From Takashimella koratensis (lineage: Eukaryota > Basidiomycota > Tremellomycetes > Trichosporonales > Tetragoniomycetaceae): a stretch of 64,000 nt of DNA. A program made the position numbers and the translations under genes. The notes below the pieces were generated by a model that was given only the letters and a program-made list of their open reading frames with translations, did not search any database and was not told where the DNA came from. Of this stretch, positions 30,230 to 41,991 are shown piece after piece (position 1 is the first letter of the stretch; every line of letters starts with the position of its first letter). The stretch is taken from positions 1,550,001 through 1,614,000 of the forward strand of contig BCKT01000002.1 of the NCBI GenBank assembly GCA_003116875.1, written 5' to 3'.

Positions 30230-32133
30230 CTACGCAGCAACTCCCTCCCACAGCTTGTCCTTGGCAGAGATGGTGATCTCGCCATATGCCTCGGGCTGGT
30301 CCAATTTCAAGCTGTCACGCGTACCAAGAACAAGCAACTCGAAGAAGAATGCGGACGCCGCTCGCTTCGATGCCTGTGAACAAAGTCAGAATTTGAGCTC
30401 GATAGACCACAGATCAAGCGGAACCTTGACTTACCTTGGCAGCAACCTCTTCAAATGACGAGGGCCCCGACTCGAGCTCGCGACGCAAAACGCCGAGAGC
30501 AAGAGCAGTGTTTTTTGAAACACCACCCTGGTTGCCAGCGGCCACATCCACTTTGTCCGACTTGGCCGTCATCATGCTCTCGGTCAGGTTCGAGTCAAAC
30601 TCTCCCTGCGCGTCACGGTGGCGGTTGTCAAACGCAGCCAAGGGGTGGTCACCAACTGGTGCCTCCTGTGTCACCGACTCGGGAGGAGTAGGAGCACGCT
30701 GCGATTTCCGAGGGGTCGATTCGATGATAGGCTCAAACACAGGCAGGTCGAAATCGTTACCAGAGATGTCGCCCATGTCGAAACCACCACGCAAGTCGAA
30801 AGGCTCAGATGGGGGAACAACAGATCCTCGACGAGCCTCCTCCAACTCAATGTCCTCCTCGGTGCGGGCTCGCTTCGCAGGCGGCTCGACATCTCGTCGA
30901 AGGACGGTCGCGGGGAAAGTGAACAACTCCGCCAGCTCTGGCGCCAATCCCAACGGACCTGAGAAAATGGATCGCGATGTGTCAGAGACAATGGTGGGGA
31001 GGAAGAAGGAAGCAGGGTCGGCAATGATCTCTTGTAATCGGATGGCCTCGGGGTCGGCAGAGATGTAGCTCGTATTCATGTCCTCGTCCAGTTCGGGAGC
31101 CGCAAACTCGTCGTCGGGAAGCTCGAGCTCGTTGTCAGCGCGGACCACTCGCAAGCGCTTAGGGGCCGCTGGGCGGGCGGCTGCTGGGACGACGACACCG
31201 TTGGGCGACTCGGGAGGAGGAGTTGAAAGGGCGCTGGCTACAGGAGATGATCAGCTCTTACTCTCAAATCCAGTACGTACTCTCTCGTCGCCCTCGATCC
31301 TCCTCCATGGGACCAGGCTGATCAAAATCAAAGTCCAGTCCAAGGTCGAGGGGCGCAAACATGTCCCCGACTTCAGATGTTCTGCTCATCCCAGCACTCG
31401 CACTCCTTGTTCGCTCGGGAGCAGCCTCTCGCGCCATCTCCACATCCAAGTCCAAATCCAGGCCAAGATCAATGCCGGAAAAATCACCACTGTCGAGATG
31501 CGACGATGTCTCGATATCATGCGACCCTTGACGGGAAGGGGTTGATCCGCCGTAAATGGATGGGACGGCAGGACGACCAAAGTTGAAGGCACCGTACTCG
31601 CGTGATGGGCGGAGGTTGGTCTGGGAGAGTGGCGCAGTGTGCAGTCCTCGAGGAGCAAATTCGGGCACGCTAAAGTTCCAGTCGAGCATGTTTTGGGTCT
31701 CTGAGAAAGTGATGGCGTTCTTGCTTGCTCGCACTTGATCCTCGGGAAGGTCGACCATACCTGGACGGAATGCCTGGATGGTCAGTCATGAGGCAAAGAT
31801 GTTAACAGCCTACCATTGAAATTCTCTCTCGAGTCTCTTTGCAGTCATCCATCAGGTATTGAACTTTTCGAGAGTAGATGCGGACGACACCGAGCATGAG
31901 TTGACCCGATATACGCAAGGTGATGGCCTCGGTCTCCTGTGTCAGGATAGCGTCTGAAGGGAAGCGAATCAGCGGTGGGCGGGATCATCAAATCGGAGGG
32001 CAGACTCACCGACACTCTCCTCAACATCGACGCCTAGGGCTTGCTGTTTTGACAATTTTCTCTCATGGTGGGCGGACAACCAGACTTTTGCGAGCGGCCC
32101 GCGCTTGGCAAGGATGAGTTCTGTGAGGAGCAT
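30230..32133 (-). CDS. SCC1: Cohesin kleisin subunit Rad21/Scc1
   Basis: Kleisin that closes the Smc1-Smc3 ring and is cut by separase at anaphase. Five exons (32133-32010, 31953-31814, 31773-31281, 31237-30435, 30373-30230) give 567 residues. The N-terminal domain is classical: ELILAKRGPLAKVWLSAHHE at the start, then ITLRISGQLMLGVVRIYSRK and QYLMDDCKETRERI. The middle is acidic and disordered and contains EVGDMFAPLDLGL and other patches where separase sites would lie. The C-terminal winged-helix domain reads NTALALGVLRRELE ... ASAFFFELLVLGTRDSLKLD and ends in EITISAKDKLWEGVAA. The mitotic Rad21 form fits better than meiotic Rec8 because of the well-kept N- and C-terminal motifs, but Rec8 cannot be fully excluded. 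Divergent from the phosphatase gene to the right. Confidence 0.92.
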
Positions 32134-32602
32134 GTGTCGGTCTGGGCGGATGGATTAGGTGGATGGGAGGATGGGTCGGTGGATGGAGAGGGGTGGGGGA
32201 TGGAGGATGTTGCAATGATGGATGAGTCGATCTGACGCGTGACGGCAAGGTCCTTATTGTAATAGAAATGGGATATATGGGGAAAACAGGGAGTGGCAAA
32301 TCCCTAATGACCCATCCTAATGATCCCTCCTTTCATTCCTAATCAAGGTTGTAATGGGCAGACGCGTGTGATTTTACTTTTCACACCCAGGCACGCGCCC
32401 CGACCGGGATTTCAGATGGCTTGCACTGTTCCTCCCCCTTTCCGGGCCAAGCCAATTGAATGTGGCACACGTGATCTCCCAGGCTTGGGCTTTGACCCGG
32501 CCCCCTCCTTTTTGGTTCCCCCCCCTTTGGCCCGATCTCTTTTGCTGCTGCTCGACTTTGGAACTTTGATAGTAGACAACCCTATCCCATCCACCACCAG
32601 CC
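32134..32602. promoter_or_regulatory. Divergent promoter of RAD21 and the phosphatase gene
   Basis: Bidirectional spacer of 469 bp with C-rich runs (32500-32530) and GATGGATG words near the RAD21 side. A CACGTG E-box lies at 32467-32472. No TATA box recognised; nothing coding. Confidence 0.4.
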
Positions 32603-33505
32603 ATGCCCAAGAACCTCGTCGTATTCGACTTTGACTGGTCCTTTGTCGACCAGGACACAGACAGATGGGTCTTCGAGGTCCTCTCCACAGAGCTCAGGCG
32701 GCTCTTGCAGGACCGCAAGTCGGCCGGCAGCCAGTGCACTCCAGACGTAGTGTGAGTCCACCTCCCTTCGCACACGTTCAACTTTGGTGATAAGCTGACC
32801 TTTCCTTTCTGTCCTCCGTCATCGCCCCTCGTAGCGACGAGACCATGCAGGACCTCTTCGCTCAGGGCTTCACTAAGGAGCAAGTCCTCGACACTCTCCG
32901 GATATTGCCTGTCGTGAGTTGTGTCCTGTCTGAGATCGCGGGGCAACTGACTCCCCGAACAGCACCCGGCCATGAAGCGCGCTGTCACCAGTCTCAAGGC
33001 CAAGGGAGAGACCACTTTCGTATGCATCTCCAACTCCAACGTCGTCTACATCGGTACCATCCTTGAGGTAAGCGCTTTCGTCATGCAATTGTTCCGGCCC
33101 GTGTTGACCCTTCGTCAACAGCACCACGGCCTCACCGACCTCTTCACTCAGGTCATCACCAACCCCGCCGAGTGGAAGGAGGGTACCTTGCGTATCGGTC
33201 GACGTATCCCACGAACCGACCCTCCTCACGGCTGCACCGTTGGCTGTCTCGCTAACATGTGCAAGGGTGACGAGTTGGACGCTTTCCTCGCTGCCAACGG
33301 CGGTAAAGACAGCTACGACAAGATTGTTTACGTCGGTGACGGTGACAACGACTACTGCCCGCTCCAACGGATGCGATCTACCGACTGGGCGCTTGTCCGC
33401 AAGGGCTTTGAGCTGGACAACCGCATCAAGAAGAATGGCGCCAAGACTGAGGTCAAGCTCTGGGACCAAGCCTGGCAGATTGACGAGTACTTCAAGCAGT
33501 TGTAG
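32603..33505 (+). CDS. HAD-superfamily phosphatase, PHOSPHO1/PHOSPHO2 type
   Basis: Small-molecule phosphatase; animal relatives act on phosphocholine/phosphoethanolamine or pyridoxal phosphate. Four exons (32603-32751, 32835-32913, 32963-33067, 33122-33505) give 238 residues, matching the family. HAD motif I is VVFDFDWSFVDQDTD, with the nucleophile Asp at residue 9 and the acid/base Asp at 11; motif II is TTFVCISNSN (Ser); motif III Lys lies in CKGDELD or nearby; motif IV is VYVGDGDNDYCP with paired Asp residues for Mg. The D-F-D-W-S phrase and the C-x-x-N-M-C-K segment are those of the PHOSPHO group. Substrate not predictable. All catalytic motifs are present. Confidence 0.9.
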
Positions 33506-33592
33506 AAGGCACCTAGGAAGCAGTGGGCGGGTTTAAGGCTAGAGAGGGAGCAAGTACATTTACAGTACAAGTATATTATTACAGATGGGTCT

Positions 33593-34133
33593 CTATATCC
33601 GGTATCTTTGAGCATGTAGTGAACTCCAAATCCCCCTCGCCGATTCACCACCTGGTGCCGCCTCCAATGTAAGGTTCTTCAAGGGCTTGAGCTTTGCGCC
33701 CGAAGAGTTCAACAGAAGATCGACCTTGACATTAGCCACGGCTCATGGTGGACAGGACCTACCTTGTTGGCGACCTGGTTCATCTCCAACCCATTCACGC
33801 AAATGACCTTGTCTCGCCCGTTGACTATATAACGCGATCAGCGGCCGGACACAAGAGAGAACGGGCTGTCTCGGCTAGACTGAACTCACCATAGTGACCA
33901 CGGATCACTGCCGCCTTTCCTCGACCCAGCTTGCGCACAACCACCTCGACGTCTGGGTTCTCTCGAGCCATGAAAGCAAGCGATCGGTCGAGGTACGAGC
34001 GGAGTCCTCGCTGAGCCGGCGCTTCAACGTCGTAGTCGAAGATGAGCTTGCGGAGCGGAGTGAGGAAGTGTTTGTAACCCTGTACGGGGACAGACCGAGG
34101 GATGGCGGCCAGAGATGGGGGTAATCGAGGCAT
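33593..34133 (-). CDS. MRPL51: Mitochondrial large-subunit ribosomal protein mL43 (MRPL51)
   Basis: Component of the mitochondrial 54S subunit. Three exons (34133-33890, 33824-33763, 33724-33593) give 145 residues, the expected size. The L51/S25/CI-B8 thioredoxin-like domain is visible: KLIFDYDVEAPAQRGLRSYL, then a strand VEVVVRKLGRGKAAVIRGHY, then VNGRDKVICVNGLEMNQVAN. The N-D/Q-x-x-R-G-x-R-x-F/Y-L pattern and the Arg/Gly basic loop are typical. The N-terminus (MPRLPPSLAAIPRSV) is Arg-containing and uncharged-acid-free, consistent with mitochondrial import. Divergent from the THOC5-like gene with 216 bp between starts. Confidence 0.9.
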
Positions 34134-34349
34134 GTTGGGTGGTCGAGGTCGGCGAGTATCTGACTGCTGCCGAGGAAGTGAAGTGTGGTGATGAATGAAA
34201 AAAAGATGAATCTCGATCTGGTCGAAAATAAATTCCAGCCAAATTTGCTTCCGCTCTCCGCTCTCCGCTCTCCTCGCAGCGAATGGTCCACGAATCAATA
34301 CAGCTTGACCTCTCCAACCCCCCCTCATCCACCTCTACCCCCTGCCGTC

Positions 34350-35135
34350 ATGGTCACGCACACCATCGAGGCCTCTCCCCTCGACCCCTTACTCATCGTC
34401 CCTATACCGGACAAGCTCCCCGAATCCCCAATTGGCGAGCTCGACCCCTTGATTGCCGCCATCGAGTCCCATGTCATCGGGCAACCCTCTCCCCAGATCC
34501 CCATCATCACCGCTCGCATGCGCCAGGTTCAACGAAATGGTCAAGTTTTGTTGAACGCAGCACGGCACAAGGCCACAGAGGCGAGGAGCAAGCTGGATGC
34601 TGTTGATGTGGATCTTCGTGGAGTCGAGTATGAGCGGGAACGGGTTAGGGAGGAGATTGATCGATGCGCAGATTACAAGTGAGTTCGGGCGTCCTTGTCA
34701 ATTTCTGCCGCTCTGGGTGTTGAAACTGATGATTGGCAGGCCTCATTACGAGTCATTGGATTTTGGAGAGGAGCTACGTGAGTGGCCATGGTTTGACTGC
34801 AGCTGACTCTCAGCGGCCGGAGACTACAACGCAATCATTGCTCGGTTAGAGCAAGAACTTGCCGACATTGTTCAGTGAGTACATGTAGCGCGAGGTGGGC
34901 CGCAGAGGTCATCGCTGACTCCCATTAGGAGAGAAGAGCGTCTGGCCGAGCTACGAAAGGAGAGAAGTAGCCTGATTAAAGCCAAACGGGAAATCAAGGC
35001 GAAATCAGACGCCGTCGATGTCTATCTCGCAGACTTTGCAAAGGTACGTCTTCAGCTCGGGAGGCAAAGCTGACCAAATAGACAACCAACGCCGTAGCTG
35101 CAAAAATCAAGGACATTGGAGCGTCGAAAAGCTAG
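34350..35135 (+). CDS. THOC5-like (Fmip) THO complex subunit, short form
   Basis: THO couples transcription to mRNP packaging and export. Five exons (34350-34678, 34740-34777, 34814-34874, 34929-35043, 35082-35135) give 198 residues. Almost the whole chain is predicted alpha-helical coiled coil: ARHKATEARSKLDAVDVDLR, then VREEIDRCADYKPHYESLDF, then IIARLEQELADIVQREERLA. The phrase L-D-A-x-x-x-x-L followed by a helix ending in C-x-x-(Y/F)-K and an x-S-L-D/I-D segment parallels the N-terminal helical region of animal THOC5. It ends after KIKDIGASKS, so it lacks the large C-terminal part of the animal protein (about 680 residues); short fungal Fmip-domain proteins are known. Introns are 36-61 nt. 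Call is by pattern, not firm. Confidence 0.65.
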
Positions 35136-35313
35136 GACTGTGGAAGGGAGCAGAAATTATGTTGTATATTGGGCATCAAGCCTACTTCATCGGGCGTATC
35201 ACCGCCGCACATGGGCATAGTATGAACATTGTAGAATACAGCAGCGACATGTACGGGTATCAATCAATATATGACACCTCCAGGGTGTTTTGCATTGTGC
35301 ATGTCACCAATCT

Positions 35314-36425
35314 CTAGAGCGTCACGTAAAGCTCCCCCAGAGCGCTTGGCGTTCCGTCGGCATTGACCAACGCGATTCCTTCACCGGCAACACCGAGGAA
35401 GGCGCCAAACCAGGCCCAACGCTCCACGTACGAGGTCGTTTCGAAGAAGGTGATCGCTGCTTCCATAAAAGTCTGCGAATCCGTTGCGCTGCAAGATGCC
35501 CCACTGGTAGCGTTCATGCACGCCCACTGAGCTTGTCAGCTCGACTTGATTTGGGTTTCTCACCTCTGTCACCCAAACGGGTTTCATGAATTGCTGATTT
35601 ATAGTCTGAGAGCAATTCCGTCAGACACATTCCACGCACAAGGAGCTGTTTCCTTACCTCAGCATACGAAATTAAATCAGTCACGTTCGTATCGTAGAAG
35701 CTAAATGGGATAAAATCGTACTCGCACATATTGTTGCAAGCGGTGATCCAGTCCTGAGAGTCAGTGATGGCATAACAGTTCTCCTTACCTGTAGCCATGT
35801 CCCGGAGTTTTGAGAGACGGCCGGTTTACCGATCTGATAGGTACCGGTCAAAGTGGAAACCCACTGCTGGTGCAATGTTGCCGCAGTGGCTGCCGTCAAG
35901 TTGGCGCCTCCGCCCGAGGTTTGATCCGCTAAGTATGTCAATCTTAGCCCCCTTCGTTCACGTACGCATGTAGAACGAAATGATATGCTCGGTAATGGCA
36001 GGCCACGCCGTCTCATTGATGGTGGTCATGACGATAGCGTTCTTTACTTGAGGGACGAATTCGACATTCGCAGGATTGACATTGGGTCTGAGATACTCAG
36101 CAGTGATAGGTTAGATCCATATCACTCACCCGAGATTCCAGTTGAAGTACCAGCTCAGACGAGAACCGTTTACTGCCTGGAAAGCAGGCATGTCGTCTCC
36201 GGAACTGGGGGACCAACCCAAACCAACCGTAGAGGTCGAGAGTGTCGCAGAAGAGGCCGGTGCAGAGCTGGTCGCACTCATGCTCATCGAAGTGCCACTC
36301 ATCATCCCCGAGCCGGTATGGGTAGTGTTGGAGTGAGACCACGTACCAGTGGGGCAGCGATTTTTACGAGCGACAACCATCATGAGAGAAATGAGTGCGA
36401 GGAAAAGGCAAGTGAAGCTACTCAT
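35314..36425 (-). CDS. GH128-type secreted protein lacking the acid/base Glu (likely inactive)
   Basis: Asl1-like/GH128 TIM-barrel family, whose active members cut beta-1,3-glucan. Six exons (36425-36130, 36087-35966, 35928-35789, 35753-35658, 35605-35564, 35526-35314) give 302 residues. Signal peptide MSSFTCLFLALISLMMVVA; short Ser/Thr linker; domain with RLSWYFNWN, WLQDWITACNNMCEYDFIPF, the nucleophile motif KPVWVTEW and RWAWFGAF. Where the family has F-N-E-P-D, with Glu as acid/base, this copy reads F-Y-M-P-D (codons at 35967-35972), so the residue is missing although frame and splicing are sound. A minus-strand TATA-like box at 36504-36513 supports the start. Tandem with the intact paralogue to the right; intron positions match, showing a duplication. 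It may be a glucan-binding pseudoenzyme. Confidence 0.88.
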
Positions 36426-37032
36426 TTTGCTGCAAGTCAAGAATGTGACTGTCGGAGAGTGAGGAGGGTTTGATGGGGGAAGACATCTCGGACCGCCCCG
36501 AGTCTTTATATCATGCAGATTGCGATGAGACAAGCTGCTTGGCACACAAGGTGCTAATGACTTATCTAATCCGAAATCTGACGATGGATACCTTTTACCA
36601 CTAACTCCTGGATGCGCATAACAGGGGAAAGGGGAAATTGCCAGTCATTATTGGAACATTTCATCAACACATGAGCCTTTGCCACGAGGCACGGCGAGTT
36701 TAGCTCCACCAGGACAATGGAAACTGCCTACAACACAGCCTCTGCACCTGACACCGGTCATGCCTTTGGGCTAAGAGAAGATTGTTGAGAATGAAAACAA
36801 GAGCTAGTGGTGGTGATCACCGCTGCGGCTACTGCGGATGGCTGTCCTTAGGTGAGTCTGTGAGCAATTTGGTCTCCAAGAGATAAAAGACTCTCAAGGG
36901 GCTGTTGGAAATGACATGTGCATGACTACGAGTCAAGTAAAAGGAAGAAGGAGAACGAGGATACGGTAGATAGATAGTGTCCGTGATCACCGTCAAGGCG
37001 ATATTTGATAGTCCATTGTAGTCAAGCACAGC
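36426..37032. promoter_or_regulatory. Spacer between the two GH128 paralogues
   Basis: Promoter and leader of the left copy and 3' flank of the right copy. A TATA-like GATATAAAGA on the minus strand lies at 36504-36513. The remainder (36550-37030) is mixed, somewhat AT-richer sequence with no coding signal. Confidence 0.45.
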
Positions 37033-38317
37033 TTAGAGAGTGACATAAACCTGGCCCAGTGCGTTGGGAGAACCGTCACTGTTCTCCAAACCATAGCCAT
37101 CAGCAGAGTCTGCGGTGAAAGCGCCGAACCAAGCCCAGCGCTGGACGTAGGTTTCAGTCGTCTCGAAAGCCGAAATGGCGGTCTTCATGAACGTTTCCGA
37201 GTCCGCCGCGCTGCAGACATCCCCACTGCTGAAGTCGATGCACGACCACTGTGATTATTTTAGCATGATTTGACAGGATCGTATCGTACAACAACTTACC
37301 TCGGTGAGCCATAGAGGCTTGTTGAAAGTTGTATAGAAATCCTGTTCTCGTCAGTGACCCATAAGTATCCATTGCATACCTGAGCGTAGGTAATGAGGTC
37401 TTGAGCATCCGTCCCGTAAAAGTGAAATGCAACGAAATCGTATTGGCATTTGCCATCGCACGCTGTGACCCAGTCCTGTACCCAAAACACGTTAACGTTG
37501 GTTTCGGATCTGGAGTGCGCATTTCTTACCTGGAGCCAAGCCTTGCTACCCCTAGCAACGGCGGGGGAGCCGATCTGGTATGAGCCCGTAAGGCTAGCCA
37601 CCCATTGCTGGTGCAGTGTCGCCGCGTCACTGGCGGAGATGTCGGAGCCCCCGACCGAAGTAGACTGATCGGCTGCGAGGGGTGAGCAACGTACACAGGG
37701 TGAGAGTACTCACGTTCATTGAAGGACAGAATGTGAGATGTCGACGAGGGCCAGCTGGACTCGTCGAGATTCCCAACGCTACCACTGCCCCACACTTGAG
37801 GTACAAACTCGAGACTAGTGACGGGGTTCGAGGCTTGACTGCAGTCCAGTGAGTAAGGGTTAAGGGATAGAGCCACTTACGTTGTCGCCCAGTTGTAATA
37901 CCAGGAGAGCTTGGAGCCAGCAACGGAAGCGAAAGCTGACATTTCGTTACCCGATCCGGAAGACCAGGCAAGACCGACTGCAGATGACGAACCAGTCGTT
38001 CCCGTCGAGCCAGTGGAGGCTGGTGTCGAGGATGCCGCAGGCGGCGAGCTAGCCGTAGAGCTAGGCGGGGCCGCAACCTCTTGAGCGCCGGTTGGACCGG
38101 TCGATATAGACGCGATAGATTTGGAGGCGACTCCCGTAGGCGCCGAACCTGAATGCATGGCGCCCGATGAGGATATCATGCCGCCTCCCCCACCCGTGGG
38201 GAAAGAGCCGGTCGGGAATGTGTGACCACCGAGCCCCCGAGTCTGGCAGGAACCATTAACGGGAGCCGCGTGTGCAAAGAGCGGAAGGAGCGTAGCGAGA
38301 GCCACGATGGTCAACAT
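37033..38317 (-). CDS. GH128-type secreted glucanase
   Basis: Predicted beta-1,3-glucan hydrolase acting on cell-wall glucan. Six exons (38317-37881, 37838-37714, 37672-37530, 37475-37379, 37340-37300, 37248-37033) give 352 residues. Signal peptide MLTIVALATLLPLFAHAAPV, a Gly/Ser/Thr/Pro-rich linker (residues about 25-120, probably O-mannosylated), then the barrel: KLSWYYNWA, SLEFVPQVWG, HILSFNEPDQS (acid/base Glu), WLQDWVTACDGKCQYDF, HFYGTDAQDL, KPLWLTEWSC (nucleophile Glu), RWAWFGAF and the end GQVYVTL. Both catalytic Glu residues are present, unlike the tandem paralogue. An in-frame non-ATG extension upstream was ignored. A TATA box on the minus strand at 38434-38443 lies about 120 bp upstream. 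Confidence 0.92.
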
Positions 38318-38433
38318 CTTGGCAAATGAAATGAGCGATAAGCTGCTGCGGATACCTGTCAAAGGTGAAGCTAGGACAAGGAAGGGAACGCTTGTGGGAG
38401 AGAACTGGGGTTATCCACACTCGAATGACAAGG

Positions 38434-38443
38434 TTTTATATAA
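38434..38443 (-). promoter_or_regulatory. TATA box of the GH128 glucanase
   Basis: Reads TTATATAAAA on the minus strand, about 120 bp before the predicted start. Confidence 0.6.
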
Positions 38444-38974
38444 GAGAGTGGGGTGTGAATGTGGGGCTGTGACCATGCCGGTCACACGGGGATGGGAGGG
38501 AGAAACGAGGATGATGCGAATCAGGGGAAATTGGGACGACGAGCTCTTATTTGGGTTGAACAAGGATTAAAGGGCGGTCGGGCTGGGAGAAGGGGGACCG
38601 GGGGCGGAGATGAGGGGAGATTGCATGAGGGTGGGGGAAGGAAGAGAGAGAGCAGAACCTGACGACGATGCATATGAGCTGGGATGAAGAGGTCTCGTGC
38701 GGATGCCCGGACGGGTGAGGTGTGAAAGGAGGAGAACAAGGAGAGGCAGGATGCAGATTGTAAAGGCCACACACAGGCAGGGGCAGCGTTTGAGCACAAA
38801 TTGGATCGCCCCCAGGTGCCGCGTTTCAGGTCTCAGCAGATGAACGGCGTGCCTATTTTCTCCCCGGGCGTGCATGCCTATCCCCAAATGTCTGGGCATG
38901 CCTAATGGATTGACTGCCGACTGCCGACTGCGAATTCGCGTCTTGCGTCTTGGCTCGCTCGTGTCCCGGGCCAG

Positions 38975-39002
38975 CCAACAGCCAACAGCCAACAGCCAAC
39001 AG
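38975..39002. repeat. 7-bp tandem repeat, CCAACAG x4
   Basis: Four head-to-tail CCAACAG units, read directly, about 115 bp before the RCY1 start and probably in or near its leader. Confidence 0.85.
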
Positions 39003-39115
39003 CCAGGCATCCCTCCATCTCTCATCCGCCAGCTCGTACAACTCATCCCGCCTCACCTCACCCCCTCGCCGACCACTCGCCCACCTCTTCCCCCCTCCCC
39101 TCCCTGCATCCCGCG

Positions 39116-41991
39116 ATGGACTCGTGGAAACCCATCGCTCCCACCAGCAAATCCAATCCCAACCCCCAACACGGCTTTCGCTTCACCTCGGTCTTGAAAC
39201 CCTCCAAGCCCTCCACACACAGTCACAGTTTGGGCCCTTTGGTCGGACGCTGGCCAGAGTCCTTATTGCTTCGGATCGTCCAATTCCTTCCCGTCCCAGA
39301 TCTACCCAACGTCGCTCGAGCCAATAGAGCCCTCGCCAGGATCGTTCGAGAGGAAAGCGCTTGGGAATGGAGATGTAAAGCTCTCGGCGTAACTTTACCT
39401 TCATCATCCAATCAAACTCCAACTCTGCCTGCGATCGACAAACTTCGAACTGATGACGATTTTGGAGACTTCTCAGAAGGCAACGATGTGTTCGAGGACG
39501 TCGATTTCGGCGACTTGCATGGGAAACAAGGCAAAGCTGACAACTTGCTCGACCTCAACAATGTCCCCTTGCCTTCTCGCCCGGGCAAGCGAACAAGCGG
39601 ATTCTTCGCCATCGCTCCCGTCTCTATCGCTCCAGGACCATGGTACCTAGCGTACAAGGCGAAACACCAGGCCCTAGTTCCTCTGTGCTTCCATCTCCGA
39701 GCCTCTCCATCTCCCAGCGCGACATTATCTTTACTCTTTCCTCCTTCACCCACCACCTCACTCCCTCCTTCATTAACTGAGCAATCAGACCTCCTTCTCA
39801 CTCTTCTCCTCTTCCTCTCACCCAGCCTTCAACCATTCCGGGACTGGGGATTCCTTCGCCAAGCACTGCTCACTGCAGCCGACCGTTTCGATTCGACATG
39901 CCTCGTCGCATTCGAAGTGGCCGACAGCAAGAAAGACCAGGAGGGGATGCGGATAGCTGCCGATGCTTCGTGGAAAGTCTATCAAGCGGGCGGCGGGCGC
40001 CGCGACGAGTGGGAATGTGGTCGTGTGTGGATCGAGAAACGTGAAGTCTTCTACGGCAAATGGGATGGAACAGAAAACATCATGTAAGTCTTGTGGTCGT
40101 GGCTCCTGGCGTTGAAGCTGACCATGATCAATAGCAAAGTACAAGGCGCCAAAGAGCTCGACTTCACGCCGATGGACGCATTCATGACTCACGTCTTGGA
40201 ATCGTTCCGGATGGACGCCGAGCTTGCTGTGCGAGTGTTTCCAGCTTCTTCAAAAGTCATCTTGTCATTTTGTGACCGGGTGTCAATGGACGTGGTGAGT
40301 GGACAATAGGATGGGACAGATCACTCATGTAGATTGGCGAATACATCCAAGCATTGCTATCGCAAACACGAATCACGTCACCGGACCTGCTGCTACGCGC
40401 GACGCCGGCGACTTTTGTGCAAGCGTGGAAGTTGGTCGACGTTGCGATGGACGTTCTGAAGGACAAACAGGCGCGAACCGAGATCGAAGGCGTCATTTAC
40501 CGCATGTTTGAGGTCAACATGGACGAATACCTCGAGGAGGAGACAGAATGGGTACGAATTGCCTTGGATAACATCTGCAAGGGCTGGGATAAATCTTCCA
40601 ACGAATCCACGAAGCCGACATTTTTGACTGCTTCTAATCCGGACCAAGTGAAACGTAATGTCCTCGCTGGATTCCGCGACGTTCTTCTCCTGCCAGTCAC
40701 CATCGTGCCTCGAACCGTTACTTTCGGTGTGAATGCGATCGTCGGAACCGCCCGATCAGGTGCTGTGACGCCCGTCCCAGATCTGCCTGTCACTCCCAAA
40801 GTTCCTGACGCTGGCGCCTCGCCAAATCCGGACGGATCATTTGACAAGCTTCAACTGCTCGTCTCTCTGGACACCGCTCTTGAATTGATCCATGGGGACC
40901 GAGAATCTCTCAAGCGATCAGAAACATTTGCGCAATATCCTGGCAAATACGGTGTTAAAGTCCGAGAGACAATCGAGGAGGTCTTCATCCTTCTTCTCAA
41001 AGCTGTTGGTGATCGTCACATTGCCCCCGGGTTCAAAACGTGAGATCAAGTGGAGGCTTCGTTGACTAACGACTCAGCGCGACAACACAGATGAGTGCAT
41101 ACAAGCCGGCCGAACACGAGGAGACCAGCAGTGTTGCGCCACTTCTGCAGTTCTTCGAACTCGTTCACGTTGGAGACACCATCCAGTCCATGGTACAGGT
41201 TTACTTTGACAAGGAGCTGGCTCAATATGTCGACAAGACCGATTTCCTCAACCCGGTCATGCGCGAAAAGAAGAGATTCGAAGCTGTCCTCGATGACGCG
41301 GTTGCAGCTGGACTCAATGCCGGAATCGAAGTTCTCATGAACCAGGTCGAGCATATCATTCTGGTGAAGACGGGTCCGCGCGAATACTATCCCGAGACTA
41401 CCTCGGATCTCGGACCAACTCAAGGTTGTCGCGAAGCTATTGCTTGTCTCGAGGTCCACTGCAACCTGTTGCGAGGCAGTACTTCGAAAGAAGTCTTGGA
41501 GGTGTTCTATCAGGAAGTTGGGATTCGTTTGCAAGCGTGAGTGTGATCAGTGCTATATATTCGATATTCTCTTGCTGATCCCTCTCGGTAGTATTCTTCA
41601 ACGGCATTTGAAGCGACAGATTATTTCGCTCGAAGGAGGATTTCAGATCATTGCTGATCTCAACGCATATCACGCATTTGTCGCGTCTCTCAAACAGCAA
41701 CGGATCACGGACGACTTCTCCAACCTGAAGATGCTCGGTCACGTTTACATTGTCAGTGACGCCAAAGACCTGGCACAGATCGTTCGGGATGTTACTCGAT
41801 ACGGAGGGACGTTTACCCCTGAAGAGTGAGTCGAGTTGAGCGGGGCATTGGTGTTGTTAGCTAACTTCCGGGGTTCAATGAACAGCATCTACGAGTTTAT
41901 CCAACGGCGAAGTGATTGGAAAAAGATTGAGAAGACTGTAGACAAGGCCATGTACGCGCTGTCTGTCAAGGAGGACTGCGTGATCATGTAG
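39116..41991 (+). CDS. RCY1: Recyclin: F-box, Sec10-like domain and CaaX tail (Rcy1/Pof6)
   Basis: F-box protein of endosome-to-Golgi recycling; binds Skp1 and the exocyst-like machinery. Six exons (39116-40083, 40135-40294, 40333-41039, 41078-41536, 41592-41825, 41886-41991) give 877 residues. F-box near residues 44-85: PESLLLRIVQFLPVPDLPNV, ARANRALARIVREESAWEWR. A long Sec10-like helical region follows, with SFRMDAELAVRVFPASSKVI, LLLPVTIVPRTV and GGFQIIADLNAYHAFV. The chain ends in CVIM, a CaaX box predicting prenylation and membrane attachment, as in yeast Rcy1. The combination of F-box, Sec10 domain and CaaX is diagnostic. Introns 38-60 nt. Confidence 0.95.

Larger units (their letters stand above)
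38318..39115. promoter_or_regulatory. Divergent promoter of GH128 glucanase and RCY1
   Basis: 798-bp bidirectional spacer. Left side: TATA box TTATATAAAA on the minus strand (38434-38443) for the glucanase. Right side: four perfect CCAACAG repeats (38975-39002) and a C-rich leader before RCY1. No coding sequence recognised. Confidence 0.55.
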
